This document shows, one piece after another, positions 1 to 11,757 of a stretch of DNA of 64,000 nt (positions are counted from its first letter, which is position 1; each line of letters opens with the position of its first letter). The stretch lies in assembly GCF_000224415.1 (NCBI RefSeq), contig NZ_AFXQ01000006.1:1-64000 (forward strand), given 5' to 3'. The notes beneath the pieces were generated by a model that ran no database searches, was not told the DNA's origin, and worked only from the letters and a program-made list of their open reading frames with translations. A program made the position numbers and the translations under genes. This DNA is from Citricoccus sp. CH26A. Lineage in GTDB: Bacteria > Actinomycetota > Actinomycetes > Actinomycetales > Micrococcaceae.

Positions 1-14
1 ATGGGAGCCTGACC

Positions 15-1232
15 ATGGCTGACCTGCTGCCCGAGCACCCGGACTTCCTCTGGCGGAACCCGGAGCCCAAGAAGAGCTATGACGCCGTGATCGTCGGCGG
101 CGGCGGCCACGGACTGGCCACCGCGTACTACCTCGCCTCCCGGCACGGCATGACCAACATCGCCATCCTCGAACGGGGCTGGCTGGCCGGCGGGAACATG
201 GCCCGCAACACCACGATCATCCGCTCCAACTACCTGTGGGATGAGTCCGCCGCCATCTACGAGCACTCCCTGAAGCTGTGGGAGGGCCTGCCCGAGGAGC
301 TGGACTACGACTTCCTGTTCTCCCAGCGCGGCGTGATGAACCTGGCGCACACCCTCCAGGACGTGCGCGAGTCCCAGCGACGGGTCAACGCCAACGTCCT
401 GAACGGCGTGGACGCCGAATGGCTGGACCCGAAGCAGGTCAAGGAGCTGTGCCCGATCATCAACATCGGGGACGACATCCGCTACCCGGTCATGGGCGCC
501 ACCTACCAGCCCCGGGCCGGCATCGCCAAGCACGACCACGTGGCCTGGGCCTTCGCCCGCAAGTGCGACGAGATGGGCGTGGACATCATCCAGAACTGCG
601 AGGTGACCGGTTTCGTCAAGGACGGCAACCGCGTCGTCGGCGTCGAGACCACCCGTGGCCGCATCAACGCCGGCAAGGTGGGACTGGCGGCCGCCGGCCA
701 CTCCTCGGTCCTGGCCGACCTGGCGGGATTCCGCCTGCCGATCTCCTCGCACCCGCTGCAGGCCCTGGTCTCGGAGCTGTTCGAGCCGGTCCACCCGACC
801 GTGGTGATGTCCAACCACGTGCACGTATACGTCTCCCAGGCGCACAAGGGCGAACTGGTGATGGGTGCGGGCATCGACTCGTACAACGGCTACGGCCAGC
901 GCGGTGCCTTCCACGTGGTGGAGGAGCAGCTGGCCGCGGCGGTGGAGCTGTTCCCGATCTTCGCCCGGGCGCACCTGCTGCGCACCTGGGGCGGCATCGT
1001 GGACACGACCTTCGACGCCTCGCCCATCGTGTCCAACACCCCGATCGACGAGCTCTACGTCAACTGTGGCTGGGGCACGGGCGGGTTCAAGGGCACCCCG
1101 GCGTCCGGTTACACCTTCGCCCACACCATCGCCACCGGTGAGGCACACCCGCTGAACGCACCGTTCGCGCTGGACCGCTTCGAGACCGGCCACCTCATCG
1201 ACGAGCACGGCGCCGCCGCCGTGGCCCACTGA
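15..1232 (+). CDS. soxB: Sarcosine oxidase beta subunit
   Basis: 405 aa, the usual SoxB length. This subunit of heterotetrameric sarcosine oxidase carries the sarcosine-oxidising FAD site and covalent FMN. An N-terminal Rossmann FAD motif ([11 protein letters not shown]) lies near residues 26-36. His173, in the KHDHVAWAF stretch, falls at the position where SoxB proteins attach FMN covalently, and a glycine-rich C-terminal FAD segment ([12 protein letters not shown]) is present. The start is supported by GGGAG seven bases upstream; a preceding in-frame TGA at 10-12 suggests another gene (often glyA in this operon type) ends just before. It leads the soxB-D-A-G-sdaA operon. Reaction: sarcosine + H4folate + O2 to glycine + methylene-H4folate + H2O2 in the cytoplasm. 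Confidence 0.95.
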   Translation: MADLLPEHPDFLWRNPEPKKSYDAVIVGGGGHGLATAYYLASRHGMTNIAILERGWLAGGNMARNTTIIRSNYLWDESAAIYEHSLKLWEGLPEELDYDFLFSQRGVMNLAHTLQDVRESQRRVNANVLNGVDAEWLDPKQVKELCPIINIGDDIRYPVMGATYQPRAGIAKHDHVAWAFARKCDEMGVDIIQNCEVTGFVKDGNRVVGVETTRGRINAGKVGLAAAGHSSVLADLAGFRLPISSHPLQALVSELFEPVHPTVVMSNHVHVYVSQAHKGELVMGAGIDSYNGYGQRGAFHVVEEQLAAAVELFPIFARAHLLRTWGGIVDTTFDASPIVSNTPIDELYVNCGWGTGGFKGTPASGYTFAHTIATGEAHPLNAPFALDRFETGHLIDEHGAAAVAH

Positions 1233-1252
1233 CAGCTTCAGGAGCCTTCGAC

Positions 1253-1609
1253 ATGCTTTCCATTCCCTGCCCAGAGTGCGGCCCCCGAGACGAGATCGAA
1301 TTCCACTACGGGGGCCAGGCGCACGTCGCCTACCCCGCGGATCCCCACAGCCTGGACGACCGTGGCTGGGCCGAGTACCTCTTCTACCGGGACAACCCCA
1401 AGGGCCTGTTCGCCGAGCGCTGGCAGCACGCCGCCGGGTGCCGCAAGTGGTTCAACGCCCTGCGTGACACCCACACCTACGAGTTCTCCACCACCTATCG
1501 CGTCGGCGAGCCCCGGCCCGACGTCGCCGACCCCCACCCGGGCGCGGCGCCGGCCGGCCCCTCCACCCCTTCCAACACCCCTTCGAGCCCCGCGGGAGGC
1601 ACCCTGTGA
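1253..1609 (+). CDS. soxD: Sarcosine oxidase delta subunit
   Basis: 118 aa zinc-binding small subunit of sarcosine oxidase. Cys6, Cys9, His59 and Cys63 (CPEC near the N-terminus and HAAGC) reproduce the zinc ligands known for the family. The C-terminal ~20 residues are Pro/Ala/Ser-rich and probably disordered. AGGAG lies about nine bases before the ATG. The stop overlaps the GTG start of soxA by four bases (GTGA), so the two are translationally coupled. Confidence 0.93.
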   Translation: MLSIPCPECGPRDEIEFHYGGQAHVAYPADPHSLDDRGWAEYLFYRDNPKGLFAERWQHAAGCRKWFNALRDTHTYEFSTTYRVGEPRPDVADPHPGAAPAGPSTPSNTPSSPAGGTL

Positions 1610-4515
1610 GCAGCGCACGACTGGACGCCGATCGGGCCCCCGGTCATTCCATCGACCGGACCCGCACCATCACCTTCTCCGTGGACGGCCAGGACTACAC
1701 CGGTCACCACGGTGACACCCTCGCCAGCGCCCTCGTGGCCGCCGGCCGCCTCGACTGCGGCCCGTCCATGTACCTCGGCCGGCCCCGCGGCATCCTCGCG
1801 GCCGGCGTGGAGGAGCCCAACGCCCTGGTGACGGTCTCCGCCCGGTTCCCCGGTCACGTGGACGAGTCCATGCTGCCGGCGACCACGGTGGGCCTCACGG
1901 AGGGTCTCCGGGCCGGGTACCTGTCCGGCCTGGGCACGCTCGACCCGGGACGCGACGAGGCGGTCTACGACCACAAGTACGTGCACACCGACGTGCTGGT
2001 CGTCGGCGCAGGCCCGGCCGGACTGGCCGCGGCCCGCGAGGCCGCCCGGACCGGTGCGCGCACCATCCTGATGGACGACCAGCCCACGGCCGGCGGGTCG
2101 TTGCTGTCCGGCCGGGACGAGACCATCGACGGCGTCGACGCCCGTCAGTGGGCCCAGGACACCCTGACGGAGCTGGCCGGTGCGGAGGACTTCACCTACC
2201 TGCCGCGCACCACCGCCTTCGGCAGCTACGACGCCAACTTCGTCGTCGCCGTCCAGCACCGCACCGACCACCTCGAGCCGCGCGAGCGCCCGGGCGTGTC
2301 CCGGCAGCGGATCTGGCACGTGCGCGCCTCCCAGGTGGTGCTGGCCACCGGCGCCCACGAGCGCCCGCTGGTGTTCGCCAACAACGACCGCCCGGGCATC
2401 ATGCTCGCCGGTGCCGTCCGCAGCTACCTGAACCGGTACGCGGCCGCCGCCGGCACCAACGTGGCGGTCGCCACCACCAACGACTCCGCCTACCTCCTCG
2501 TGCAGGACCTGCACGCCGCGGGCATCGGCGTCGCCGCCGTGGTGGACTCCCGTCCGGATGCCTCGACCACCGCCCTGGAGGTCCTCGAGGCCACCGGCGT
2601 ACGGGGCATCTTCGGCGCCGCGGTGGTGGACACAGAGGGCGAGGGCCCGGCCGGCCGCATCAGCGGCATCACCGTGGCCCGGATCGACGAGTCCGGTGCC
2701 ATCGCCGGCACTCCCGAGCGCCTCGAGGCCGACCTGCTCGCCGTGGCCGGCGGGTTCACGCCGGTGGTCCACCTGCACAGCCAGCGCCAGGGCCGGTTGC
2801 ACTGGAACGCCGAGATCGCCGGCTTCGTGCCGTCCGCGCCGGTCGCCGACCAGCACGTGGCCGGTGCGGTCACCGGTGAGTACACCCTGGCCGGCGCCCT
2901 GTCCCAGGGGGCCCAGGCCGGTGGCCTGGCCGCCGAGCACACCGGTTTCGATGCCACGGTCCGGGTGCCCGAGGCGCCGTCGTCGGAGTACGGATCGGTG
3001 CGCTCGCTGTGGCTGGTGCCGGCCCTGGAGGGCGAGCCGCGGGAGTGGCGTACCCACTTCGTGGACCTGCAGCGAGACCAGACCGTGGCCGACGTGCTGC
3101 GCGCCACCGGGGCCGGGATGCGCTCGGTGGAGCACGTCAAGCGCTACACCTCCATCTCCACCGCGAACGACCAGGGCAAGACCTCCGGGGTCAACGCGAT
3201 CGGCGTGATCGCCGCCGCCCTGAACGAGTCGGACCTGGGCGAGGTCGGCAACACCACCTTCCGGGCTCCGTTCACGCCGGTGGCCTTCGCCGCCGTCGCC
3301 GGACGCCGCCGCGGCGAGCTGTTCGATCCCGCCCGTCTCACCTCGATCCACCCGTGGCACGTGGCGAACGGGGCCCTGTTCGAGGACGTGGGCCAGTGGA
3401 AGCGGCCCTGGTACTTCCCGAAGGACGGGGAGGACATGGACGCGGCCGTGCTGCGCGAGTGCGCCGCCGTGCGCGAGTCCGTCGGCTTCATGGACGGGAC
3501 CACGCTGGGCAAGATCGAGATCCGTGGCTCGGACGCCGGTGAGTTCCTCAACCGCATCTACACCAACGGGTTCAAGAAGCTGAAGGTCGGCATGGGCCGC
3601 TACGGACTGATGTGCACCGCGGACGGCATGCTCTTCGACGACGGCGTGACCATGCGCCTGGCCGAGGACCGGTTCTTCATGACCACCACGACCGGTGGCG
3701 CCGCCAAGGTGCTGGACTGGCTCGAGGAATGGCACCAGACCGAGTGGCCGGAACTGGACGTGGTGTTCACCTCGGTGACCGAGCAGTGGAGCACGATCGC
3801 CGTCGTGGGGCCGAAGTCCCGCGCCGTGGTCGCGAAGCTGGCCCCGGAGCTGGACGTCTCCAACGAGGCGTTCCCGTTCATGGCGTTCCGCGAGACCACC
3901 CTGGCCAACGGGACCCCGGCGCGGATCTGCCGGATCTCGTTCTCCGGCGAGCTCGCCTTCGAGATCAACGTCGAGGCGTTCTACGGGCTGTCCACGTGGG
4001 AGGCCGTGGCCGAGGCCGGTGCGGAGTTCGACATCACCCCGTACGGCACCGAGACCATGCACGTGCTGCGCGCCGAGAAGGGCCTCATCATCATCGGCCA
4101 GGACACCGACGGCACGGTGACCCCGCAGGACGCCGGTATGGAGTGGGCCGTCTCGAAGCTCAAGGACTTCGTGGGCAAGCGCTCCTACTCCCGGCCCTAC
4201 ACGGCCCGGGAGGACCGCCGGCACCTGGTGGGCGTGCTGCCCGTGGACCGCACCACGCGGCTCGCGGAAGGCGCCCAGCTGGTCGCCGCGGACACCCCCA
4301 TCACCCCCGACGCCGGCCCGGTCCCGATGATCGGTCACGTCACCTCCTCCTACAACTCGGCGGCCCTGGGCCGGCCTTTCGGCCTGGCCCTCGTGGACAA
4401 CGGCCGCAACCGGTTCGGCGAGATCGTGAAGTCCCCGCTCGGGGACGGATCCGTGGATGTCGAGATCACCTCACCCGTCCTGTTTGACCCTGAAGGGAGC
4501 CGTCGCGATGGCTGA
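1606..4515 (+). CDS. soxA: Sarcosine oxidase alpha subunit
   Basis: 969 aa, full length for SoxA. Domain order: N-terminal small domain (~20-110) of the type found in this family; NAD-binding Rossmann fold starting with [17 protein letters not shown] near residue 132; FAD/NAD disulfide-reductase-like region to ~480; C-terminal GcvT/aminomethyltransferase-like domain (~600-960), which binds tetrahydrofolate and receives the one-carbon unit through the internal channel. The start is GTG, with GGAGG about ten bases upstream and overlapping the soxD stop. The last eight bases overlap the soxG start. Confidence 0.95.
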   Translation: MSSARLDADRAPGHSIDRTRTITFSVDGQDYTGHHGDTLASALVAAGRLDCGPSMYLGRPRGILAAGVEEPNALVTVSARFPGHVDESMLPATTVGLTEGLRAGYLSGLGTLDPGRDEAVYDHKYVHTDVLVVGAGPAGLAAAREAARTGARTILMDDQPTAGGSLLSGRDETIDGVDARQWAQDTLTELAGAEDFTYLPRTTAFGSYDANFVVAVQHRTDHLEPRERPGVSRQRIWHVRASQVVLATGAHERPLVFANNDRPGIMLAGAVRSYLNRYAAAAGTNVAVATTNDSAYLLVQDLHAAGIGVAAVVDSRPDASTTALEVLEATGVRGIFGAAVVDTEGEGPAGRISGITVARIDESGAIAGTPERLEADLLAVAGGFTPVVHLHSQRQGRLHWNAEIAGFVPSAPVADQHVAGAVTGEYTLAGALSQGAQAGGLAAEHTGFDATVRVPEAPSSEYGSVRSLWLVPALEGEPREWRTHFVDLQRDQTVADVLRATGAGMRSVEHVKRYTSISTANDQGKTSGVNAIGVIAAALNESDLGEVGNTTFRAPFTPVAFAAVAGRRRGELFDPARLTSIHPWHVANGALFEDVGQWKRPWYFPKDGEDMDAAVLRECAAVRESVGFMDGTTLGKIEIRGSDAGEFLNRIYTNGFKKLKVGMGRYGLMCTADGMLFDDGVTMRLAEDRFFMTTTTGGAAKVLDWLEEWHQTEWPELDVVFTSVTEQWSTIAVVGPKSRAVVAKLAPELDVSNEAFPFMAFRETTLANGTPARICRISFSGELAFEINVEAFYGLSTWEAVAEAGAEFDITPYGTETMHVLRAEKGLIIIGQDTDGTVTPQDAGMEWAVSKLKDFVGKRSYSRPYTAREDRRHLVGVLPVDRTTRLAEGAQLVAADTPITPDAGPVPMIGHVTSSYNSAALGRPFGLALVDNGRNRFGEIVKSPLGDGSVDVEITSPVLFDPEGSRRDG

Positions 4516-5161
4516 GAACACCATGACGATCGACCAGTCCCAGGCATCCGGCCAGGTGGCCGCAGGCCTCCGCCGGACCCCGGCCGCACACCTGACCGCC
4601 GAGATGGCCCAGGTGGGTGAACGCTCCCAGGGCGCGGTGGCCGTGCGCGAGCTGGCCTTCCCGGTGCAGTTGGGGCTGCGCGCCCGGCCGGGCTCCGCCT
4701 CGGCCACCGCGTTGGAGGGCGTGCTCGGGGTGCCGCTGCCCACCGGGCACGGCCAGGTCACCGGAGACCCGGACGGCCTGCACGTGGTGTGGCTGTCCCC
4801 GGACGAGTTCCTCGCCGTGGACGTCTCCCGGGAGCAGGTGCCCGGCGAGGGGCGCGAGCTGGAGGACGCGCTGGAGGGCCTGCCCGGACAGGCGGTGGAC
4901 CTCTCGGCCAACCGCAGCGTCCTGGACCTGCGTGGTCCGAGGGTGCGCGAGGTCCTGGAGAAGGGGTGCCACGCCGACCTGCACCCCCGGTCGTTCGGGG
5001 TGGGCACCGCCATCGCCACTCAGCTCGGGCCGGTGCCGGTGGTCCTGCACCGCTACGCGGACAGTGGATACCGGGTCTACCCCCGTGCCTCCTTCGCCGA
5101 CTACCTCGTACGCTGGGTGCTGGACGCTGCCGAGGAGTTCTGCCATGAGGAGGTTCTGTGA
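4508..5161 (+). CDS. soxG: Sarcosine oxidase gamma subunit
   Basis: 217 aa, typical of SoxG, the small GcvT-like subunit that packs against SoxA. The ATG at 4508 is preferred over an in-frame start 51 bases upstream because GAAGGGAG sits just before it and the longer form would lie deep inside soxA. The core ([52 protein letters not shown]) matches the family. Its TGA overlaps the GTG of sdaA (GTGA), giving an unbroken coupled operon. Confidence 0.92.
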   Translation: MAENTMTIDQSQASGQVAAGLRRTPAAHLTAEMAQVGERSQGAVAVRELAFPVQLGLRARPGSASATALEGVLGVPLPTGHGQVTGDPDGLHVVWLSPDEFLAVDVSREQVPGEGRELEDALEGLPGQAVDLSANRSVLDLRGPRVREVLEKGCHADLHPRSFGVGTAIATQLGPVPVVLHRYADSGYRVYPRASFADYLVRWVLDAAEEFCHEEVL

Positions 5162-6552
5162 CCCTGAGCGTGCTTGACCTGTTCTCCATCGGGCTGGGGC
5201 CGTCGTCGTCCCACACCGTGGGACCCATGCGTGCCGCCCGCATCTTCGTGGGCGGCCTGGCGGAGAGCGGGACGCTGGAGTCCGTGGCCCGGGTCCAGGG
5301 AGAGCTGTTCGGCTCCCTGGCGGCCACGGGCATCGGGCACGGTTCGGATGCCGCAGTCGTGCTGGGGCTGGCCGGCCGGGACCCCGAGACGATCGAGGCG
5401 GACGAGGCTCCGCGCGTCGTCCTCGAGGCGATCGAGACCGGCCGGCTTGCCCTCGACGGCACCCACGAGGTCGACTTCGACAAGGACCGGGACGTGGTGC
5501 TGCACCGCGGCCAGTCCCTGCCGGGCCACCCCAACGGCATGCGCGTCTCCGCGTATGACGCCGCCGGTGGCCTGGTCGCCTCGCAGGAGTACTACTCCGT
5601 GGGCGGCGGCTTCGTGGTGACGGCCGAGGACCTGGGCACGCCGGAACCGGAGGACCAGGACAACCCGGAGCCGTACCCGTTCGCCGACGCGGCCGAGCTG
5701 CTGCAGCGATGCCGGGAGTCCGGCAAGTCCATCGCCGAGGTGATGCTCGCCAACGAACTGACCCGGCACAGCGAGGACGAGGTCCGTTCGTCCCTGCTCC
5801 ACGTGTGGGCGGTCATGAGGGAGTGCGTGGAGAACGGGTGCAGCCGCACCGAGGAGACCCTGCCCGGTGGGCTGCAGGCCCGGCGCCGGGCACCCGGGTT
5901 GCTCCGTCGGCTCCAGGAGCAGGAGGCCGCGGGGGATGACAAGGACACCCTCTGGGCCATGGAGTGGGTCAACCTGTTCGCCCTGGCCGTCAACGAGGAG
6001 AACGCCTCGGGCGGCCGGGTGGTCACCGCCCCGACCAACGGGGCGGCGGGCATCATCCCCGCCGTGCTGCACTACTTCGATCGGTTCCGGGAGTGCGACG
6101 ACGACGCCGTCGTGGACTTCCTGCTCACCGCCGGGGCGATCGGGACGCTGTTCAAGCGCAACGCCTCGATCTCCGGTGCGGAGGTCGGCTGCCAGGGCGA
6201 GGTCGGCTCGGCCTGCTCGATGGCGGCGGCCGGCCTGTGCGCGGTGCTCGGCGGTACGCCGGAGCAGGTCGAGAACGCGGCGGAGATCGGCCTGGAGCAC
6301 AACCTGGGCCTGACCTGCGACCCGATCGCCGGACTGGTCCAGATCCCGTGCATCGAGCGCAACGCGATCGCCTCGGTCAAGGCCATCAACGCGGCCCGGC
6401 TTGCCCTGGTGGGGGACGGTTCGCACCGGGTCACCCTGGACGAGGCGATCAACACCATGCGGGAGACCGGACGGGACATGATGTCCAAGTACAAGGAGAC
6501 CTCCCGCGGCGGCCTGGCCGTGAACGTGGCCGTCAACATCCCGGAGTGCTGA
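5158..6552 (+). CDS. sdaA: L-serine ammonia-lyase (single-chain, iron-sulfur)
   Basis: 464 aa fused alpha/beta L-serine dehydratase: L-serine to pyruvate plus ammonia. The N-terminal domain opens with SIGLGPSSSHTVGPMRAA. The catalytic part has PTNGAAGIIPAVL and three cysteine segments (GCQGEVGSACSMAAAG, TCDPIAGLVQIPC) typical of the [4Fe-4S] enzymes. GTG start, coupled to soxG by a four-base overlap. In context it completes sarcosine catabolism: glycine plus methylene-THF gives serine through GlyA, and SdaA sends serine to pyruvate. A large nested stem-loop follows at 6589-6669. Confidence 0.94.
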   Translation: MTLSVLDLFSIGLGPSSSHTVGPMRAARIFVGGLAESGTLESVARVQGELFGSLAATGIGHGSDAAVVLGLAGRDPETIEADEAPRVVLEAIETGRLALDGTHEVDFDKDRDVVLHRGQSLPGHPNGMRVSAYDAAGGLVASQEYYSVGGGFVVTAEDLGTPEPEDQDNPEPYPFADAAELLQRCRESGKSIAEVMLANELTRHSEDEVRSSLLHVWAVMRECVENGCSRTEETLPGGLQARRRAPGLLRRLQEQEAAGDDKDTLWAMEWVNLFALAVNEENASGGRVVTAPTNGAAGIIPAVLHYFDRFRECDDDAVVDFLLTAGAIGTLFKRNASISGAEVGCQGEVGSACSMAAAGLCAVLGGTPEQVENAAEIGLEHNLGLTCDPIAGLVQIPCIERNAIASVKAINAARLALVGDGSHRVTLDEAINTMRETGRDMMSKYKETSRGGLAVNVAVNIPEC

Positions 6553-6588
6553 GGTGGGCTGACCCGTCCTCCCGCTCCCGGCGTCCAG

Positions 6589-6669
6589 CGCCCCCGGCGT
6601 CCCGGCGTCGCCCCTGGTGGATCCCCGTGGGTCCCTGCACCAGGGGTGACCTCGGGAGCGCCGGGGGCG
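6589..6669 (+). terminator. Nested stem-loop after the sox-sdaA operon
   Basis: Outer 11-bp perfect arms (6589-6599 CGCCCCCGGCG and 6659-6669 CGCCGGGGGCG) enclose a second stem (6609-6619 with 6638-6648, ten of eleven paired). There is no T-run, as is common for actinobacterial terminators. The element separates sdaA from the next transcription unit. Confidence 0.6.
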
Positions 6670-6709
6670 TTCGGCGTTAAAGGGGTCTCGCAGATCGTTG
6701 ACAAGAGTG

Positions 6710-6750
6710 TTGCCCAGATCACACCGCAATACCTATGCTGAGAGGTATTG
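6710..6750 (+). promoter_or_regulatory. Promoter and operator-like inverted repeat upstream of the LigM-like gene
   Basis: A possible -35 TTGCCC (6710-6715) and -10 TATGCT (6734-6739) are 18 bases apart. A perfect 8-bp inverted repeat with 8-base spacer, CAATACCT (6727-6734) and AGGTATTG (6743-6750), covers the -10 and the expected start of transcription. A repressor bound here would block initiation. No regulator gene lies next to it. Confidence 0.6.
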
Positions 6751-6762
6751 GCGGCCGGGTGA

Positions 6763-8211
<1,449 letters not shown>

Positions 8212-8239
8212 CCGGCACCCGTCCCTGAGGCAGCTCCAC

Positions 8240-8274
8240 GGCGGCCCCGCGACCCCTCCGGTCGCGGGGCCGCC
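8240..8274 (+). terminator. Hairpin terminator, LigM-like gene / MHS transporter convergence
   Basis: Perfect 15-bp inverted repeat (8240-8254 and 8260-8274) with a five-base loop, between two convergent genes. It probably works in both directions. Confidence 0.75.
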
Positions 8275-8404
8275 GTGCGTCTGCCGTGCGTCTGCCATGG
8301 GGCTGGTCCACGCGCCGGTTGTCGCCTGGCGGAAGGGCGGCGCATGCCCAGGGCCCGCCCTCCGGCTGGAGGACGGGTCCTGGTGGAAGGGGAGGGGGTG
8401 GGGG

Positions 8405-9739
8405 TCAGGCGGCCTCCGCCGAGGCGTCATACCGTCCGGTCCTCAGCGGCAGGATGCACGCCAGGGCGACGACGCCCAGGACGAGGATGTACAGCGAGAT
8501 CGGCCAGGAGGCCCCGAAGGCGGCGTACAGGCTGGTGGCGATGAGCGGGGCGAAGCCGCCACCGACGATGGAGCCGATCTGGTAGGCCGTGGAGGCCCCC
8601 GAGTACCGCACGTTCGCGGGGAACAACTCGGCGATCAGGGCGGCCTGCGGGCCGGCCATCAGGGACTGGGCCAGCAGCACCAGCGCGAAGCCGAGCAGGA
8701 TGAGCACCGGCTGGGCGGTGTCGACGAGCCAGAAGAAGGGGAAGGCCCCGACGACGACCAGGACGGCACCGGCGACGAACACCGGCTTCTGGGCGAACCG
8801 GTCCGCCAGCACCGCACCGAGCAGGACCGTGGCGAGGTGGATGACCGCGCCGCCCACGATCAGCCACAGCATGGCGGGCTGGGGCAGTCCCAGGGCCTTC
8901 GTGCCGTAGGCCAGCATGTACACGGAGTAGATGTAGCCGATGGCCGGCGGCGCGGCAGAGGCCAGGCCGGCCAGCACCGTGGTGCCACCGTGGTCACGGA
9001 ATAGGCGGCCCAGCGGGAAGCGGTCGACCTCCTGGCGCTCCTGGGTCTGCTGGAAGACGGGGGAGTCCTCCACCCTGAAGCGCAGGTACAGCGCCACGAG
9101 GATGAGCGCCGCCGAGAGCAGGAACGGCACCCGCCAGCCCCAGGCCGCGAAGGCCTCCGGGGCGAGCGAGGCCGTCACCACGATGAAGACCAGGTTGGAC
9201 ACGATGATGCCCACGGGCAGGCCCATCTGGGGGAAGGCGCCGTACAGGGCCCGGCGCTTGCGGGGCGCGTATTCCACGGCCATGAGCACCGCCCCGCCCC
9301 ACTCACCCCCGACGCCGAGGCCCTGGGTGAAGCGCAGCAGGACCAGCAGGATCGGTGCCCACACGCCGATCGTGGCGTAGTTGGGCAGCAGGCCGATCCC
9401 CACGGTGGCCCCGCCCATGACGAGCATGGTGATCAGCAGCATCTTCTTCCGGCCGATCCGGTCTCCGAAGTGGCCGGCCAGTAGCCCGCCGATCGGGCGG
9501 GCGATGAAGCCGACGGCGAAGGTCGCGAACGCCGCCAGCGTCCCGGTGATGGGTTCCTCGGAGGGGAAGAACTGCGGCCCGAAGATCAGGGCGGCGGCAG
9601 AGCCGTAGATGAAGAAGTCGTACCACTCGATCGCGGTGCCGATGAAGCTGGCACCCAGGACCTTGCGTCGTTCGTGCGGGGTCGGGGTCCGGCGGGTCGA
9701 GGCCGAGGATCCCGAGGCAGTGGCTGGTGAGGAGGTCAT
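8405..9739 (-). CDS. MFS transporter, MHS (metabolite:H+ symporter) family
   Basis: 444 aa, twelve predicted membrane helices. The N-terminal IEWYDFFIYGSAAAL and the loop motif GHFGDRIGRKKML are typical of the metabolite:proton symporter group (ShiA, KgtP, ProP relatives), as is RFTQGLGVGGEWGGAVLM. Probably imports an organic acid across the cytoplasmic membrane. The ATG is preceded by GGGAGAA on the minus strand. It converges on the LigM-like gene and diverges from the DUF6282 gene, so an aromatic or related acid is a reasonable but unproven substrate. Confidence 0.88.
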   Translation of the reverse strand: MTSSPATASGSSASTRRTPTPHERRKVLGASFIGTAIEWYDFFIYGSAAALIFGPQFFPSEEPITGTLAAFATFAVGFIARPIGGLLAGHFGDRIGRKKMLLITMLVMGGATVGIGLLPNYATIGVWAPILLVLLRFTQGLGVGGEWGGAVLMAVEYAPRKRRALYGAFPQMGLPVGIIVSNLVFIVVTASLAPEAFAAWGWRVPFLLSAALILVALYLRFRVEDSPVFQQTQERQEVDRFPLGRLFRDHGGTTVLAGLASAAPPAIGYIYSVYMLAYGTKALGLPQPAMLWLIVGGAVIHLATVLLGAVLADRFAQKPVFVAGAVLVVVGAFPFFWLVDTAQPVLILLGFALVLLAQSLMAGPQAALIAELFPANVRYSGASTAYQIGSIVGGGFAPLIATSLYAAFGASWPISLYILVLGVVALACILPLRTGRYDASAEAA

Positions 9740-9845
9740 GAGTGCCGTTCTCCCGAATGGTCGGCTATGAACTGGATCACATTAACTCTCCCGATAGGGG
9801 TTCGTATTGTCAACAACTTTGCTGGCAATCTAGTCGGCCCCTGTC

Positions 9846-9851
9846 TATGCT
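9846..9851 (+). promoter_or_regulatory. -10 box of a probable leaderless start (TATGCT)
   Basis: TATGCT ends six bases before the ATG at 9858, so transcription would start at or next to the start codon. No Shine-Dalgarno sequence is visible. Confidence 0.55.
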
Positions 9852-9857
9852 CGTGCC

Positions 9858-10808
9858 ATGAGCCAGCATCCCGTCCCCTCGGCCCGGGCCCGGGAGCTGG
9901 TCCGGGGTGCCTACGACCTCCACGTCCACGTGGCGCCCGACGTCATGACGCGCCGCATCGATGACATCGCCCTGGCCGGGCGCTTCCGGGACCTGGGCCT
10001 GGCGGGGTTCGTCATCAAGTCCCACTACGTCCCGACGGCGGAGCGCGCCGAGCACGTGCGCCGTCTCGTCCCCGAGGTGGAGGCCCTGGGCGCGATCACG
10101 CTGAACGCCTCGGTGGGCGGCATGAACCCGGTGGCGGTCGAGATCGCCGGCCGTGGCGGGGCGAGGGTCGTCTGGTTCCCCACCGTGGACTCGGACAACC
10201 AGCGTTCCTGCCTGGCGGAGGAACCCGAGGGGGCCACCCCGCCCATGTGGGCGCAGCTCCAGCAGGACCTCGAGGACGCCGGGATGAGGGCGGAGGCGGT
10301 CCAGGTCCTCGATCCCGCCGGCATCCCGACCGCCCGGACCGCCCAGGTCCTCCAGGTCATGGCCAAGCACTCCATGGTCCTGGCGACCGGCCACCTCCAC
10401 CAGGACGAGTCGGCCGCCCTCGTCCCGGCGGCTCGGGCGGCTGGCGTCGAGCGGATCATCATCACCCACCCCGAGTTCACCTCCCAGCGGATGGGGTTGC
10501 AGGCGCAGCAGTCGCTGGCCGCCCAGGGCGTGTTCCTCGAGCGCTGCCTCACCACCCCGCTGACCGGGAAGGTCTCCTGGGACACCTGGCACGCCAACAT
10601 CCGCGGGGCCGGCATCGAGAATTCCGTCATCTCCACCGACCTCGGCCAGCCCTTCAACCCACCGGTCGAGGACGGCCTGGCCATCGTGGCGGACCTGATG
10701 CTGGAGCACGGCTACTCCGAGGCGGAGATCCGCCTGATGACCGTCCACAACTCCCGGCATCTGGCCGGCGCCGGTCCGCTGGCCGACGCTCCCGCCCACC
10801 TGCGCTGA
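9858..10808 (+). CDS. DUF6282 family protein, amidohydrolase-like TIM barrel
   Basis: 316 aa. A metal-site-like HxH motif near the N-terminus (YDLHVHVAPD, His22 and His24), later histidines in ATGHLHQDE (~179) and ITHPEF (~204), and an Asp near 257 (ISTDLGQP) give the pattern of a metal-dependent hydrolase of the amidohydrolase superfamily. The assignment to DUF6282 rests on overall resemblance. The substrate is unknown. It is divergent from the MHS transporter and the two may be co-regulated from the shared 118-base region. A leaderless start is likely. Confidence 0.65.
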   Translation: MSQHPVPSARARELVRGAYDLHVHVAPDVMTRRIDDIALAGRFRDLGLAGFVIKSHYVPTAERAEHVRRLVPEVEALGAITLNASVGGMNPVAVEIAGRGGARVVWFPTVDSDNQRSCLAEEPEGATPPMWAQLQQDLEDAGMRAEAVQVLDPAGIPTARTAQVLQVMAKHSMVLATGHLHQDESAALVPAARAAGVERIIITHPEFTSQRMGLQAQQSLAAQGVFLERCLTTPLTGKVSWDTWHANIRGAGIENSVISTDLGQPFNPPVEDGLAIVADLMLEHGYSEAEIRLMTVHNSRHLAGAGPLADAPAHLR

Positions 10809-10851
10809 ACCTGCCCCGGATCCTGCGGGGCCGACCGACCGTCGCGCGGGC

Positions 10852-11745
10852 TCAGCGGACCGGGTCGGGGGTCTCCACCGCGATCTCCAGCTCCTCCACC
10901 CGGGGCCACCGGTCCAGCAGTCCGGAGGCGGTCGCCTCGTCGGGTCCGCCGCCGCGCTGGTCGTCGGCGACGGTGAGGGACAGCGACTCGAGCCGGCCCT
11001 GGTGGACCTGCAGCCGGGCTTCGAACCAGACCCCGCCCCACTGGACGAGCCCGGCCACGGGCCACACCTGGGTCCGCGGGGCGATGCGCGGGGCGTCCTC
11101 CTCCACCTCGAACCAGGCGTCCGGGGAGAACCCCTCGCCCTGCCACTGCTCCCGGACGGAGTCCAGCTGCCGCCGCAGGGCCTCGACGCCCGGCACGCCG
11201 TCGACCAGCAGTGCCTCGAGGACCGCGCGCACCTCGGGGGCCACGGGCCGCAGGTCCATCCCGGCCTCGGTGTCCCCGGCCGCCTCGAGGACGGACAGCC
11301 ACCGCCTCCCCTCGGCGCGGTCCCAGGCGTATCCGGCCAGTGCGCCGGCCGCGCCCAGTCCGGCCATCACCCAGCGCGGGCGGTTCACCCCGCGTTGGGT
11401 CAGCCAGTCGGAGACCCGCCCGTCGAGCCGCTCGAACTGGTCCGCCAGCCCCAGGGCCAGGCCGCCCGCGGCCGTCCCGACGGCGGCGCGCGTCTCGGTG
11501 CCCACCGGCAGGTCCACCGGCACGGTGGCGGCCACGTAGCCACCGGTGAAGGCCGCGGTCGCCAGGCGATACGCCGTCTGGGCGGCACCGTCCAGGCGGC
11601 GCGGGTCGATGAGGCTCAACCCCACCACCGCAACCGTCGAGGCGGCCGCGAAGGCCGGGTGCTCGGCCAGCCGTGGCCGGTCGATGACACCGAAGCGGCG
11701 CTCGCGGACCAGGGGAGTGAGGGCGGGCCATCCGGGTGTCGTCAT
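10852..11745 (-). CDS. Hypothetical protein, conserved actinobacterial type
   Basis: 297 aa; family not recognised. The ATG at 11745 is chosen because a TACGCT box lies six bases upstream (leaderless arrangement); the longer reading frame upstream is low-complexity Arg/Gly. Residues ~25-130 contain Ala/Gly-rich hydrophobic stretches that could be two or three membrane segments (AAASTVAVVGLSLI, TAAFTGGYVAATVPV, VMAGLGAAGALAGYAW). The C-terminal half is soluble, acidic and Trp-containing. Convergent with the DUF6282 gene. Confidence 0.6.
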   Translation of the reverse strand: MTTPGWPALTPLVRERRFGVIDRPRLAEHPAFAAASTVAVVGLSLIDPRRLDGAAQTAYRLATAAFTGGYVAATVPVDLPVGTETRAAVGTAAGGLALGLADQFERLDGRVSDWLTQRGVNRPRWVMAGLGAAGALAGYAWDRAEGRRWLSVLEAAGDTEAGMDLRPVAPEVRAVLEALLVDGVPGVEALRRQLDSVREQWQGEGFSPDAWFEVEEDAPRIAPRTQVWPVAGLVQWGGVWFEARLQVHQGRLESLSLTVADDQRGGGPDEATASGLLDRWPRVEELEIAVETPDPVR

Positions 11746-11751
11746 GATCCG

Positions 11752-11757
11752 AGCGTA
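11752..11757 (-). promoter_or_regulatory. -10 box of a probable leaderless start (TACGCT)
   Basis: On the minus strand TACGCT is followed by six bases and the ATG at 11745. It decides the start of the hypothetical gene. Confidence 0.5.

Noticed and set aside
1495-4338. 947-residue reading frame antisense to soxA
   Set aside because: Shadow of soxA; low-complexity composition and no family features.
9780-9830. TTGTCAACAA read as a repressor palindrome between the MHS transporter and DUF6282 genes
   Set aside because: It is not a true palindrome; on the minus strand it contains TTGACA and is better explained as a possible -35 box, though no good -10 follows.
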